Of a DNA stretch of 37,485 bases, positions 8,067 through 15,679 are shown piece by piece. The notes below the pieces were generated by a model. The model was not told the DNA's origin, searched no databases, and saw nothing but the letters and a program-made list of their open reading frames with translations. Where the stretch lies: positions 1 through 37,485 of the forward strand of contig JAHBWH010000072.1 of assembly GCA_019637115.1 (NCBI GenBank), given 5' to 3'. The translations under genes were made by a program, and so were the position numbers. Position 1 is the first letter of the stretch; every line of letters starts with the position of its first letter. This DNA comes from Myxococcales bacterium. Lineage in GTDB: Bacteria > Myxococcota_A > Polyangia > Polyangiales > Houyiibacteriaceae.

Positions 8067-9437
8067 TCAGGTCGCCGTGTCGCTGCCATCGAGCGGCTCT
8101 GGTGACGAGCCCACATAAGGTGAGGTGTCGGCGCTCATGACCGCAGGGAACTGCCCGACGAGCGTGTCTTCGGACGGCGTTGGCGTGAGGACGGGCGCGA
8201 GCGTGTCGATCTCCTGGGTCTCGTGGGTCTCGAGCATCGAAGACGAGACGGGCGCGCTCTCGGCGGCTTCTCCTTCGAAGGCCTCCGACCAGGCGTCGTA
8301 GCTCTGCGATCCCGGGACGAGCATCTCGTAGACCTCGGCGATCCGCCGCCGCCTCGCGGCGCCGCTGAAACGGTCTCGTACGCGCTGGTAGGCGGCGTCG
8401 ATCACGCGGGCGCGCAGCGCCGGGTCAGTTCCCAGCGCGACGATGGCGTCCGCCAGGCTGATCTCGTCGCCGGGCACGTAGAGCAACCCCTCGCGCTCGT
8501 CGCGCACGACCTCGGCCACGGCGGGGACACCCGCAGCCACGACGGGGCGGCGACACGCGAGGTACTCGAGGAGCGGCTCCGGCAGATCCCCGTGCTCCTG
8601 AAAGCGAGGCGTCGTGCTCGCGCTCACGACGGCCACGTCGCACGCGGCGATGAGTGAAGGGAGGGCGACGGCGCGGGGCTCGCCGCGCACCGTGACCAGG
8701 TGCTCGAGGTCGAACGCGCGCACCATCTGCTCGATGCTCGTGCGACGGTCGGAGTTCGGCTCGCCCGCGAGCAGGACCTTCAGTCGTAGGCGGCTGCCGA
8801 TCGCGCGGACGGCGGCGAGGAGCGTCGAGATCTCCCGATCGAGCGAGAATGGGCCGAGGTAGAGGAGCCGGAGCACCGGCGTCGACGCAGTTGGCCACCA
8901 ATCATAGGTGTCGACGTCCACGCCTGGGCTGACCACGGCGACCTTGCCCCCGTACCCTCGCTCGGCGAGCGCGCGCGCCGCGGCGTCCGCGCCGACGAGC
9001 ACCAGGTCTGCGTCCTCGAGGCAGCGCTCGTGCACGACCGCCCACTCGTCCTCGACGCGCGCACCCTCCGACTCGTCGAAGAAAGACGCGACCTCGTAGA
9101 TGAAGCGGAAGCCCATGGCGCGACGGTGGGCCCGCGCGAGGTCTCCCTCCCACGGACCGCGGACGTGGACCACGTCGTACGCCTCGGCTTCGAGCTGACG
9201 TTTGAACGCCCGCGCGAAGGTCGCGCGCTGCTCGGCCGCGTCGCCCGTGCATCGCACACGGAAGAGTCGGGCCTCGCCAAGCCGGCTCTGGTGCGGCAGG
9301 CTCGCGGTCTTACGCGTCACGATGTCGAGGTCCCCTCGGAGCCCGGCGGCCATCGCGAGGATCGCGCTCGAGTGCGCGTTTGCGCCCGGGACGGTGCCAT
9401 AGGCGGAGACGAGGACGCGCAGACGCTCCGCGCTCAT
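8067..9437 (-). CDS. GT-B glycosyltransferase (family 4-like)
   Basis: A 456-aa protein. The N-terminal Rossmann half begins RLRVLVSAYGTVPGANAHSS. The C-terminal nucleotide-sugar half has LLYLGPFSLDREISTLL, LLAGEP, HGDLPEPLLEYLACRRPVVA and the following acidic region VAEVVRDEREGLL, which fits the donor-binding E-x7-E area of GT4 retaining transferases. It probably adds a sugar to an envelope or capsule glycoconjugate; acceptor and sugar cannot be read. About 75 residues at the C-terminus are acidic, Ser/Thr-rich and outside the fold. The ATG at 9437 has GAGGAG eight bases upstream. An extended -10-like TGC-TACCTT lies on the minus strand near 9510, further upstream. Confidence 0.88.
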   Translation of the reverse strand: MSAERLRVLVSAYGTVPGANAHSSAILAMAAGLRGDLDIVTRKTASLPHQSRLGEARLFRVRCTGDAAEQRATFARAFKRQLEAEAYDVVHVRGPWEGDLARAHRRAMGFRFIYEVASFFDESEGARVEDEWAVVHERCLEDADLVLVGADAAARALAERGYGGKVAVVSPGVDVDTYDWWPTASTPVLRLLYLGPFSLDREISTLLAAVRAIGSRLRLKVLLAGEPNSDRRTSIEQMVRAFDLEHLVTVRGEPRAVALPSLIAACDVAVVSASTTPRFQEHGDLPEPLLEYLACRRPVVAAGVPAVAEVVRDEREGLLYVPGDEISLADAIVALGTDPALRARVIDAAYQRVRDRFSGAARRRRIAEVYEMLVPGSQSYDAWSEAFEGEAAESAPVSSSMLETHETQEIDTLAPVLTPTPSEDTLVGQFPAVMSADTSPYVGSSPEPLDGSDTAT

Positions 9438-9553
9438 CGTGCGCTCCTCGTTCGCGGCGACGTCGCGCTGGGGCGGCGGTCGACCGGGTCGATCATGGGC
9501 ACAAGGTAGCATCCCCACGTCAGCGCGCCGCTCCTCGCGGCGGCGGGGTGGAC

Positions 9554-9583
9554 TCGCGACGCCCCGACCCGATGTGGTAGAAA
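9554..9583 (+). promoter_or_regulatory. Putative promoter of the 84-aa gene
   Basis: TCGCGA (9554-9559), 18 bp, then TAGAAA (9578-9583) with an extended-10 TG one base before it (TGG-TAGAAAT). The 18-bp spacer matches the other promoters in the window; the -35 is weak. Confidence 0.35.
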
Positions 9584-9708
9584 TGCCAAGGCTCCCGTCG
9601 GGGACGGGGCCGACGGACGGTAGCGGTCCCGGAAAACTCCTTGCCAGCCGCGAGCCTCCACGACTACAAGCTTCGACTGCCCCCCCCGATTCTCGACACG
9701 GAGGAACA

Positions 9709-9963
9709 GTGAACCAGCTCGCGCGCTACCTCATGGAGCACATGTACATCGACTTCGACGGGGCCATCTCGATCGACGAGGTGCGTCAGCTCCTGCGAGA
9801 GGAGGATACGCGCGAGTCCCGTGCGCTGCTCTCGAAGCTCATCGAGGACAAGGGCATCGATGACATGATGCTCACCATCGCGGAGATCCTCAAAGATCAC
9901 CTCCGCACCGGGATCTCGGAGACCGTCGTCCGGGAACAGCTGGTGACCTACGGGGAGTCCTGA
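9709..9963 (+). CDS. Small acidic helical protein, 84 aa, unknown
   Basis: The 84-aa protein begins MNQLARYLMEHMYIDFDG and looks all-alpha and acidic, with several amphipathic helices and no signal peptide, membrane segment or Cys. I do not recognise the family. The GTG start follows GGAGGA with a short four-base spacer; an ATG eight codons downstream has no ribosome site, so I keep the GTG. It is preceded by a TG-TAGAAAT promoter-like box and has DNA composition like its neighbours. It might be a small adaptor or regulator, but nothing in the sequence shows that. Confidence 0.75.
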   Translation: MNQLARYLMEHMYIDFDGAISIDEVRQLLREEDTRESRALLSKLIEDKGIDDMMLTIAEILKDHLRTGISETVVREQLVTYGES

Positions 9964-10075
9964 CGCGGAGCTCGCCGGATCTCGGAGTCGGCGACGCGGA
10001 GGAGTGACGAGGCCCGCCATCGCACGGAGTGAGCGAGCCCCGGCGACGCGAGCTCGCGGCACCTCCTGCTACGGC

Positions 10076-10873
10076 GTGAGGCTTGGAGGCGCGCGACGAC
10101 GAGCCGCCGCGAGCGCGCGGGCGCTCATCCTCCTGCTCCTCGTTGGTTGTGACGCGGGCGGGCTCGAATGGGGCCGGCCTCCCGCGCTCGCCTCCTCCTC
10201 GCCAGCCGACGGGGCGACCGAGGTCGACCGTGTCCTGACCTTGAGGGTCCACTACGACGAGCACCTCGCCGCGCGCACCGTGTCGCGCGGGACCGTCACG
10301 CTCCGCTCGGGGCCGCGGACCTACCTCCTCTCGGTGCGCTACGATCCCATCCTTCGCGCGATCGTCGCCCGGGAGTGGGGGAACGCCCCGCTCGAGCCGA
10401 ACGTCGAGCACGAGTTGAGCGTCTCGGGGGTCCGCGGGCTGGATGGGACACCCGCGGAGCCGGTGGTGATCCGCTTCCGGACCGGGGCGGCGCTCGGTGT
10501 CCCGGAGGTCGAAGGCACGACGACATGGTCGCAGGTGCAGCCGATCCTCGCCTCGCGCTGCGGCCCGTGCCACGACGACACGCAGCGCGAGCACGGGCTG
10601 GTGCTGACGAGCCCAAACGGGATCGCGTCCACTGCGGTCGGGGTCGAGGCGCGGCAGACCGCGCGGGTGGGGACCGCAGAGCGTGGCCTGGGCGGGATGT
10701 CGCGCATCCACGTCGTCGCGGGGATCGGGGATCCAGCGCGGAGCTACCTCGTCTACAAGCTCCTCGGCGACGCGCCGATCCACGGCATGCCGATGCCGCC
10801 CGACGAGGCGCTCACCCCGTCGGAGGTCGCGACCGTGGTCGATTGGATCCTGAGCGGCGCGCCGACCGAGTGA
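10076..10873 (+). CDS. Lipoprotein with Ig-like domain and CxxCH heme motif
   Basis: The product is about 265 aa. The signal ends in LLLLVGC, a good lipobox, so it should be anchored by a lipidated Cys. Next comes an Ig-like region (SSSPADGATEVDRVLTLRV to VIRFRTG) of the SbsA/Big type. The C-terminal part has CGPCH, a c-type heme attachment motif, and PMPPDEALTPSEVATVVDWI, whose Met could be the distal ligand and whose end is typical of cytochrome c-like domains in secreted Myxococcota and planctomycete proteins. I infer a monoheme c-type lipoprotein. The start is uncertain: the GTG at 10076 gives a compact signal peptide with an RRR n-region, while a GTG at 10004 would add 24 residues but sits against its GGAGGA with no spacer. 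Confidence 0.78.
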   Translation: MRLGGARRRAAASARALILLLLVGCDAGGLEWGRPPALASSSPADGATEVDRVLTLRVHYDEHLAARTVSRGTVTLRSGPRTYLLSVRYDPILRAIVAREWGNAPLEPNVEHELSVSGVRGLDGTPAEPVVIRFRTGAALGVPEVEGTTTWSQVQPILASRCGPCHDDTQREHGLVLTSPNGIASTAVGVEARQTARVGTAERGLGGMSRIHVVAGIGDPARSYLVYKLLGDAPIHGMPMPPDEALTPSEVATVVDWILSGAPTE

Positions 10874-10885
10874 CGGGTCCAGACC

Positions 10886-10912
10886 CGGACCTCGGAACCG
10901 GACTCGGAACCT
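10886..10912. repeat. Short 12-bp repeat, two copies
   Basis: CGGACCTCGGAAC is followed by the near copy CGGACTCGGAACC. It lies just after the stop of the CxxCH lipoprotein gene. It is a very small version of the NNNTCC-type arrays seen elsewhere in the window (minus strand GGTTCC/GAGTCC). Confidence 0.5.
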
Positions 10913-10976
10913 GTCCCGATGGCGACGCGTCCGAACAGGCGCGCGCGGTTTCGCGGCTGTGCTCGATCGGCGAGGC

Positions 10977-10985
10977 TGCTATGGT
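10977..10985 (+). promoter_or_regulatory. Extended -10 box, leaderless start
   Basis: TGC-TATGGT (TG at 10977, TATGGT at 10980-10985) is followed after seven bases by the ATG at 10993. Transcription would begin at or next to the ATG. This argues against the in-frame ATG at 10981, which lies inside the box. Confidence 0.45.
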
Positions 10986-10992
10986 CGAGGAC

Positions 10993-11877
10993 ATGAGCCT
11001 TCGAGCCTTGCTCGTCGCCGTGTTGGTCCTCTCGGGCTGCGACGACGAAAGCGACGTGGTCGAGCAGCGAGTCGAGAACGTGAACCTCGGCGGGCGCGCG
11101 CCCGCCGCCGAGGCCGCGGCCCCATTGGAGCTTCCGGGCGTCGACCTGGCGTCCCTCGGCGGGGCCGATCGTCGGATGGCGAGCACGTTGCTGCGCGATC
11201 TGCTCTCGCCGTGCGGGGAGCCGATCTCGGTCGCGCGCTGCGTCTCGGAGGGCACGGCGTGCAATCGCTGCGTCCCGGCTGCGCGCTACGTCGTCAGGCT
11301 CGCGGCCGAGGGGCTCCCCGACCACGAGATCCGCACGCTCTACCGGAACCGATACGACCCCGCGGCGCAGAAGACGATCGACCTCGAGGGGGCGCCCGTC
11401 CGCGGCACCCCGATGGGCGCGAGCGTGACGCTCGTCGTCTTCAGCGACTTCGAGTGTCCGTATTGCCGGCTCGCCCATCCGCTGCTGATGCAGCTCCTGC
11501 GCGAGCACGAGGGCCGCGCGCGGCTCGCGTTCAAGCACTTCCCGCTCTCGATGCACGAGCGCGCGGTGCCCGCCGCGTTGGCCGCCGCCGCGGCGCAGAA
11601 CCAGGGCAAGTTCTGGGAGATGCACGACATCCTCTTCGAGCACCAGGACGCGCTCACCGACGCCGATCTCGAGCGCTACGCGCGGGAGATTGGCCTCGAT
11701 CTCGCGCGCTTTCGGGCCGACGTCACGGCCGAGGCCGCGCGTGAGCGGGTCGAGCGCGATCGCGCCGAGGGGCGCGAGCTCGGGGTGCAGGGGACACCGT
11801 CGATCTTCATCAACGGTCGCCGCTTCGAGGAGCCCTTCGAGAACCTCTCCGTGTTTCTGCGCGAGGAGCTGGACTGA
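10993..11877 (+). CDS. DsbA-like thioredoxin-fold lipoprotein
   Basis: The product is 294 aa. Its signal, MSLRALLVAVLVLSGC, ends in a lipobox. A linker is followed by a four-Cys region (SPCGEP...ARCVSEGTACNRC). The C-terminal half is a DsbA/thioredoxin-like domain: FSDFECPYCRLAHPLL with the redox CPYC, helical insertion (FWEMHDILFEHQDALTDADLERYA), and cis-Pro loop GTPSIFING. It likely forms or isomerises disulfides in the cell envelope; the extra Cys region may form a partner pair or a metal site. The next gene is a TlpA-like thioredoxin, suggesting a small thiol-redox cluster. An alternative ATG at 10981 would give an acidic n-region, unlike a signal peptide. Confidence 0.85.
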   Translation: MSLRALLVAVLVLSGCDDESDVVEQRVENVNLGGRAPAAEAAAPLELPGVDLASLGGADRRMASTLLRDLLSPCGEPISVARCVSEGTACNRCVPAARYVVRLAAEGLPDHEIRTLYRNRYDPAAQKTIDLEGAPVRGTPMGASVTLVVFSDFECPYCRLAHPLLMQLLREHEGRARLAFKHFPLSMHERAVPAALAAAAAQNQGKFWEMHDILFEHQDALTDADLERYAREIGLDLARFRADVTAEAARERVERDRAEGRELGVQGTPSIFINGRRFEEPFENLSVFLREELD

Positions 11878-11912
11878 GGCTCGACCCGTGTCTCGTCGAC
11901 CCGTCTCCCCTC

Positions 11913-11931
11913 GACCGAGCGCTCCTCGGTC
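11913..11931 (+). terminator. Terminator-like hairpin after the DsbA lipoprotein
   Basis: GACCGAG (11913-11919) pairs with CTCGGTC (11925-11931) around a five-base loop, 36 bases after the stop. There is no strong T-run, so termination is only a possibility. Confidence 0.4.
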
Positions 11932-11977
11932 TGCCTTGGCTTGAATCACCTCTTCACCGCCACGTCCAAGGATCCCG

Positions 11978-12490
11978 ATGAACAAGCGACGCCGCCTCTC
12001 CTCCAACCTCACCCTCCTCCTGGTCGCGCTGGCCATCCCTGCCGCCATCGCGGCGGCGCAGGTCTCGGCGGGGACTCGCGCGCCGGAGATCGGGTTGAAC
12101 GACACGGCGGGCAATCCGGTCCGGATGGCTCAGCTCCGCGGGAAGGTCGTCCTCGTCGATTTCTGGGCTTCGTGGTGCGCGCCATGCCGCGAAGAGATGC
12201 CGGTCCTCGAGCGCTTCCACCAGCAGTACAAGGACCGAGGGCTCGTCATCGTCGGTGTGAACATGGACCGCGAGGCGCCGAACATGCAGCGCTTCCTCCA
12301 GCGCACCCCTGTCTCCTTCCGGATCGTTCATGACGGACAGAACGCGGTGGCGGGCCGCTACGGGCCGCCGCGGATGCCCTCGTCGTACATCATCGACAAG
12401 CGCGGGGTCGTGCGCTTCGTCCACGCGGGCTTCCGCGCGAGCGACGCAGCCGGCATGGAGCGCGAGATCCAGCAGCTGCTCGCGGAGTGA
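11978..12490 (+). CDS. TlpA-like periplasmic thioredoxin
   Basis: This 170-aa protein has an MNKRRR n-region and a hydrophobic core ending near AIAAAQ (residues 1-28), so it is exported or N-terminally anchored. The AhpC/TSA-Redoxin type fold follows: RAPEIGLNDTAGNPVRMAQLRGK, VVLVDFWASWCAPCREEMP with the WCAPC redox pair, GVNMD, and cis-Pro region PRMPSSYIIDKRG. This is the TlpA/ResA/CcmG group of reducing thioredoxins, which serve cytochrome c maturation or keep envelope thiols reduced; which one cannot be told. AAGGA lies five bases before the ATG. It sits 100 bases after the DsbA-like lipoprotein gene. Confidence 0.9.
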   Translation: MNKRRRLSSNLTLLLVALAIPAAIAAAQVSAGTRAPEIGLNDTAGNPVRMAQLRGKVVLVDFWASWCAPCREEMPVLERFHQQYKDRGLVIVGVNMDREAPNMQRFLQRTPVSFRIVHDGQNAVAGRYGPPRMPSSYIIDKRGVVRFVHAGFRASDAAGMEREIQQLLAE

Positions 12491-12517
12491 GCGAAGAAGC
12501 TCGCCTTCCCAACGATG

Positions 12518-12537
12518 CGGCCGCGTCCGCGCGGCCG
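12518..12537 (+). terminator. Terminator-like hairpin after tlpA
   Basis: CGGCCGCG (12518-12525), loop TCCG, CGCGGCCG (12530-12537): a perfect 8-bp stem 27 bases after the stop. There is no T-run. Strong GC stems of this kind are common 3' ends in very GC-rich genomes. Confidence 0.45.
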
Positions 12538-12592
12538 TGTCCGCGTCGGGTTCCCACGAACGTCGCGAAACGCGGCCATGTCCAGGCGCGGC

Positions 12593-12703
12593 GACGTTCC
12601 GCCACGGACGTTCTGTCACGGACGTTCTGCCACGGACGTTCCGCCACGGACGTTCCGCCACGGACGTTCCGCCACGGACGTTCCGCCACGGACGTTCTGC
12701 CAG
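12593..12703. repeat. 14-bp tandem array, about 8 copies
   Basis: The unit GCCACGGACGTTCC, with TT-CTG variants, is repeated head to tail between the convergent tlpA and GAF genes. I see no gene in 12491-12780; short frames there only translate the array. Confidence 0.9.
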
Positions 12704-12780
12704 ACGCGGCTCGATGCGCGGCGGAATGTCCAGCAAGGCCCGCCGACGTCACAGCGCGCCGCCGGCTCCTTCGACCGTCG

Positions 12781-14838
12781 TCAACGGCGAGGGCGGAGCT
12801 TCGCTTGGTGTAAGAACTGACCGACCTGCCCTGCGACGTAGACGCCGAGGTCGGCGTCCTCTTGGCTGAAGGCGTCGTCGCCGCGGCGGTTGACCAGCTG
12901 GAGCACGCCCAGCAGACGGCCTTGGTGCACGAGGGGTAGGAAGAGGGCGTTGCGGGCGTCGAGACCGACCCAGCCGTCGACCTCTGGGACGAAGCGCGGG
13001 TCGGAGCTCAACGGGGCGACCCGCAGCGCCCCGCCCGACATCGCCGCGGCGACGCCGAAGAGCCCCGTATTGTTGGGGATCGCGTCCCCCTGGCGACCCG
13101 CGCCGCCGTCACCCGAGGCCAACACGATGCGCAGCACGTCGTCGTCGATGTCGTACAGGGCCGCCACGGCGGCCTCTGCGGGCAAGAGCTGCGCGAAGAG
13201 TTTCAGGGCGAAGTCGAGGCCCTCGGTCGCGGACCCGAGGAAGAAGAGGTCCTGGCATGCCTCGAAGGCGTCGGCGAGGCGCGCGTCGTGATCGTCGGTC
13301 GTGCGGCGGGGACGCGGCGCGGGCGCGGGCGTCGAGGCCCGAGCGGTTGACGTAGGTGGGGTCGAAGTAGCCGCGCTCGCCGGAGGCGGGGTCGAGGCCG
13401 TCGTCGGGGCGGCCCATCGGGCGAGCGGCCGGTCGCAGACCAGGTCGCCTTGCCAGTCCTTCCACTGCGCGGTGACCACGGGGGGCCGCAGCGGGCGGTC
13501 GTCCCAGGCGTGGTCGAAGATCGCCACGTTGACGAACTTCCCGGGTCCGCCGCCCTCGAGGAGGGCTCGCAGCGACTCGACGCGCGCAACGGCGATGCGC
13601 TCGGCGACGTCGGCCGAGCTCCCCTCGGCGACGAGGTACGTCCGCTCACGGTAGCAGAGCGGGTTCTCGGCGGTTGGGTCGACGTCGCGGGTGAGGAGCA
13701 GCCGCCAGGCGACGCCCGCGTCGACGCCTTCGGTGGCCTCGGCGGTCGTCGTCGCGGCGGGCGGTTCGGTCGACCCGCCCGCCGCAGCTTCGGGCGGAGC
13801 CGCAGCTTCGGGCGGAGCCGCAGCTTCGGGCGGGCTTGAAACCGGAGTCGCTGCGGGAGCCGCTGCCTCGGGCGCAACCGTGGGCACGCGCGGTCCCGTG
13901 GTCTCGGGGAGCGAGGTTCCGGTCCCGGCGTTCGACGCGACGCTGGTCGGAGCGCTGGCCTCGGGGGCGGGCACGCTGGCGCTCGGGGTCCCCACGACGA
14001 GCTCCGTGAGCGGCGGGCCATCCTTTCCCGCGATGTACGCCATCGTCATCGCGCGCTTCTTCTTGGGCGCGGGCGCGCTCGCCGCCGAGCCAGCGGACGT
14101 CGGGGGTGCGCTCGGCGCCGTCGAGGCGGGGGCGCTCGACGGGGCTGGCCCCGCTGGGGGGCTCGACGGAGCTGGCCCCGCTGGGGCGCTCGACGCGGCC
14201 GGCGAGGAGGCGCCAGCGTCGGGCCCGACCGGGGTGAATACCGGACTCTCGGGCGCACCGGGGGCCTGCGACGCGGGCGCTCCGACCGGGACCGCGGTGA
14301 CGGCGGGCAGCGCCCCGGCCGGGATGTACGCCATCGTCTGCTTCGCCATCTTCTTCGCGGGGGGCGAAGAGGCCATCGCGGGAGGCGGCGACGAGGGCTT
14401 GGTCACGTCGGGCGAGGGGGGGCGATAAGAGTCCGGCGAGGGCGGTCGATACGACGGCGTCTCGGCCTGGGTCGAGGGCGGCCGGTACGATGGCGTCTCG
14501 GAAGACGCGGTCGGCGCAGGCGCAGCGCGCGGTACCTCGTCGGCAGGGATCCGGAGCCCCCGCGGCGGAGGCTGCGAAGGTGGGCGGCTCGGCGAGGTCG
14601 GCGGCGCCGCGGGCTCGGCGGGGGCGAGGCTGAACCGGCGGCGGTCCACTGGATCGAGCACGGTCACGAGGCCGTCGGCCGAGACCGCGCAGCTCGAACC
14701 CGTCGGGACCCCACCTTGCTCACCGAGCTCGGCGCGCCCCTTTCGGAGGGCGGACATCCAGTTGTCGGCCTCGACTTCGACCTCGGCGCGAACCTCCGAG
14801 CCCCCGAGATCCGACACCACCATCCGCCAGCGCTTCAC
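12781..14838 (-). CDS. Pro-rich GAF-domain protein with TMAYI motifs
   Basis: A 685-aa soluble protein. Residues 1-70 form a small folded domain starting MKRWRMVVSDLGGSEV. A long Pro/Ala/Ser linker (about 75-375) contains repeats of YRPPS (118-143) and PPEAAA, and two similar basic motifs, KQTMAYI and RAMTMAYI, with TMAYI at 168-172 and 265-269. A second folded stretch lies at about 375-490. The C-terminus (about 515-680) is a GAF domain with NNTGLFGVAAAMSGG, NALFLPLVHQGRLLGVLQLVNR and FSQEDADLG. GAF domains bind small ligands or act as dimeric sensors. The Thr in TMAYI could be a kinase target, which is inference. The GTG start has GAGGAG six bases upstream and a TTGACC promoter. Confidence 0.85.
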   Translation of the reverse strand: MKRWRMVVSDLGGSEVRAEVEVEADNWMSALRKGRAELGEQGGVPTGSSCAVSADGLVTVLDPVDRRRFSLAPAEPAAPPTSPSRPPSQPPPRGLRIPADEVPRAAPAPTASSETPSYRPPSTQAETPSYRPPSPDSYRPPSPDVTKPSSPPPAMASSPPAKKMAKQTMAYIPAGALPAVTAVPVGAPASQAPGAPESPVFTPVGPDAGASSPAASSAPAGPAPSSPPAGPAPSSAPASTAPSAPPTSAGSAASAPAPKKKRAMTMAYIAGKDGPPLTELVVGTPSASVPAPEASAPTSVASNAGTGTSLPETTGPRVPTVAPEAAAPAATPVSSPPEAAAPPEAAAPPEAAAGGSTEPPAATTTAEATEGVDAGVAWRLLLTRDVDPTAENPLCYRERTYLVAEGSSADVAERIAVARVESLRALLEGGGPGKFVNVAIFDHAWDDRPLRPPVVTAQWKDWQGDLVCDRPLARWAAPTTASTPPPASAATSTPPTSTARASTPAPAPRPRRTTDDHDARLADAFEACQDLFFLGSATEGLDFALKLFAQLLPAEAAVAALYDIDDDVLRIVLASGDGGAGRQGDAIPNNTGLFGVAAAMSGGALRVAPLSSDPRFVPEVDGWVGLDARNALFLPLVHQGRLLGVLQLVNRRGDDAFSQEDADLGVYVAGQVGQFLHQAKLRPRR

Positions 14839-14861
14839 GTCCAGCTCCTCAGTTGTGGCGG

Positions 14862-14891
14862 ACGGTATGCGCCAGCGTCCGTCGGGGTCAA
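14862..14891 (-). promoter_or_regulatory. Promoter of the GAF gene
   Basis: On the minus strand TTGACC (14891-14886), 18 bp, TACCGT (14867-14862). The start of transcription would be near 14855, about 17 bases before the GTG, which leaves room for GAGGAG. Confidence 0.6.
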
Positions 14892-15001
14892 GGCTCGGCG
14901 CCGGTGAGCCGTCGTCACCTACCAGCCACCTTCTCCCTCGGCGCCTGGACCATCGCGCTGCGTGGCGGTACCGTGCGCGCCGGGTGAGCTAGAGGCGAGA
15001 C

Positions 15002-15679
15002 ATGTGGATCTTGGTGGTCGGACCAGAGGCCAAACACGAGCGGGAGGGGAGCGCGGCGGACGTGCTGCGGCAGCTCGGCTGCCGAATTCGCGTCTGCGAC
15101 CTCTGGGACTCGCTCGATGATCCCGCCTTCGGGCGCGAGCCACCGGCCGCGATCCTGGTCGAGGCCGAGGATGAGGTCGACGCGGGCCGCGCCGCGCTCC
15201 AGCGACTCCGCGCCGTCAAACCGCTCGTCGAGGTGCCAGCGTTGATCGCCGTCAGCGTCTCGGGGCTCGGCCGGCTCGACACGAACGACGGCTTCGACGA
15301 CTTCGTGCTCGTCCCCTACGTCCCCGCCGAGCTCTACCTGCGCGTCCGGCGGGCCGAGTGGAAGCGCTCCGACTTCAGCGGGCAAGAGCGCATCAAGATG
15401 GGCGCCCTCTGCATCGATCTCGCCGCGCACGAGGTCACGGTCGACGGTCGCGCGGTGCAGCTCACGCACCAGGAGTTCGCGCTCCTCCGTTTTCTCACCC
15501 AGCAGCGGGGTCGCGTCTTCTCGCGGCAGCAGCTGCTCGAGCGGGTGTGGGGGGTCGACTATTACGGGTCGAGCCGCACGGTCGACATCCACATCCGACG
15601 CCTCCGGATGAAGCTCGGGAGCGCCGTCGACTCGCTCGAGACGGTTCGCGGCGTGGGTTACAAGATCAAGGCGCCGTGA
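15002..15679 (+). CDS. OmpR/PhoB-type regulator with pseudo-receiver
   Basis: A 225-aa protein. The C-terminal half (about 132-223) is a winged-helix DNA-binding domain: LTHQEFALLRFLTQQRGRVF, LLERVWG, RTVDIHIRRLRMKLG, VRGVGYKI. The N-terminal half has receiver length, but its key residues are altered: the acidic pair after beta-1 is absent (MWILVVGPEA), the phospho-acceptor Asp is replaced (AAILVEAED, about Glu54), and the conserved Lys before Pro is Val104 (FVLVPY). It probably works without Asp phosphorylation, through ligand, partner or constitutive dimerisation. No histidine kinase is next to it. Its TGA overlaps the pdxA GTG, so the two are co-translated. AGAGGCGAGAC precedes the ATG. 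Confidence 0.88.
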   Translation: MWILVVGPEAKHEREGSAADVLRQLGCRIRVCDLWDSLDDPAFGREPPAAILVEAEDEVDAGRAALQRLRAVKPLVEVPALIAVSVSGLGRLDTNDGFDDFVLVPYVPAELYLRVRRAEWKRSDFSGQERIKMGALCIDLAAHEVTVDGRAVQLTHQEFALLRFLTQQRGRVFSRQQLLERVWGVDYYGSSRTVDIHIRRLRMKLGSAVDSLETVRGVGYKIKAP

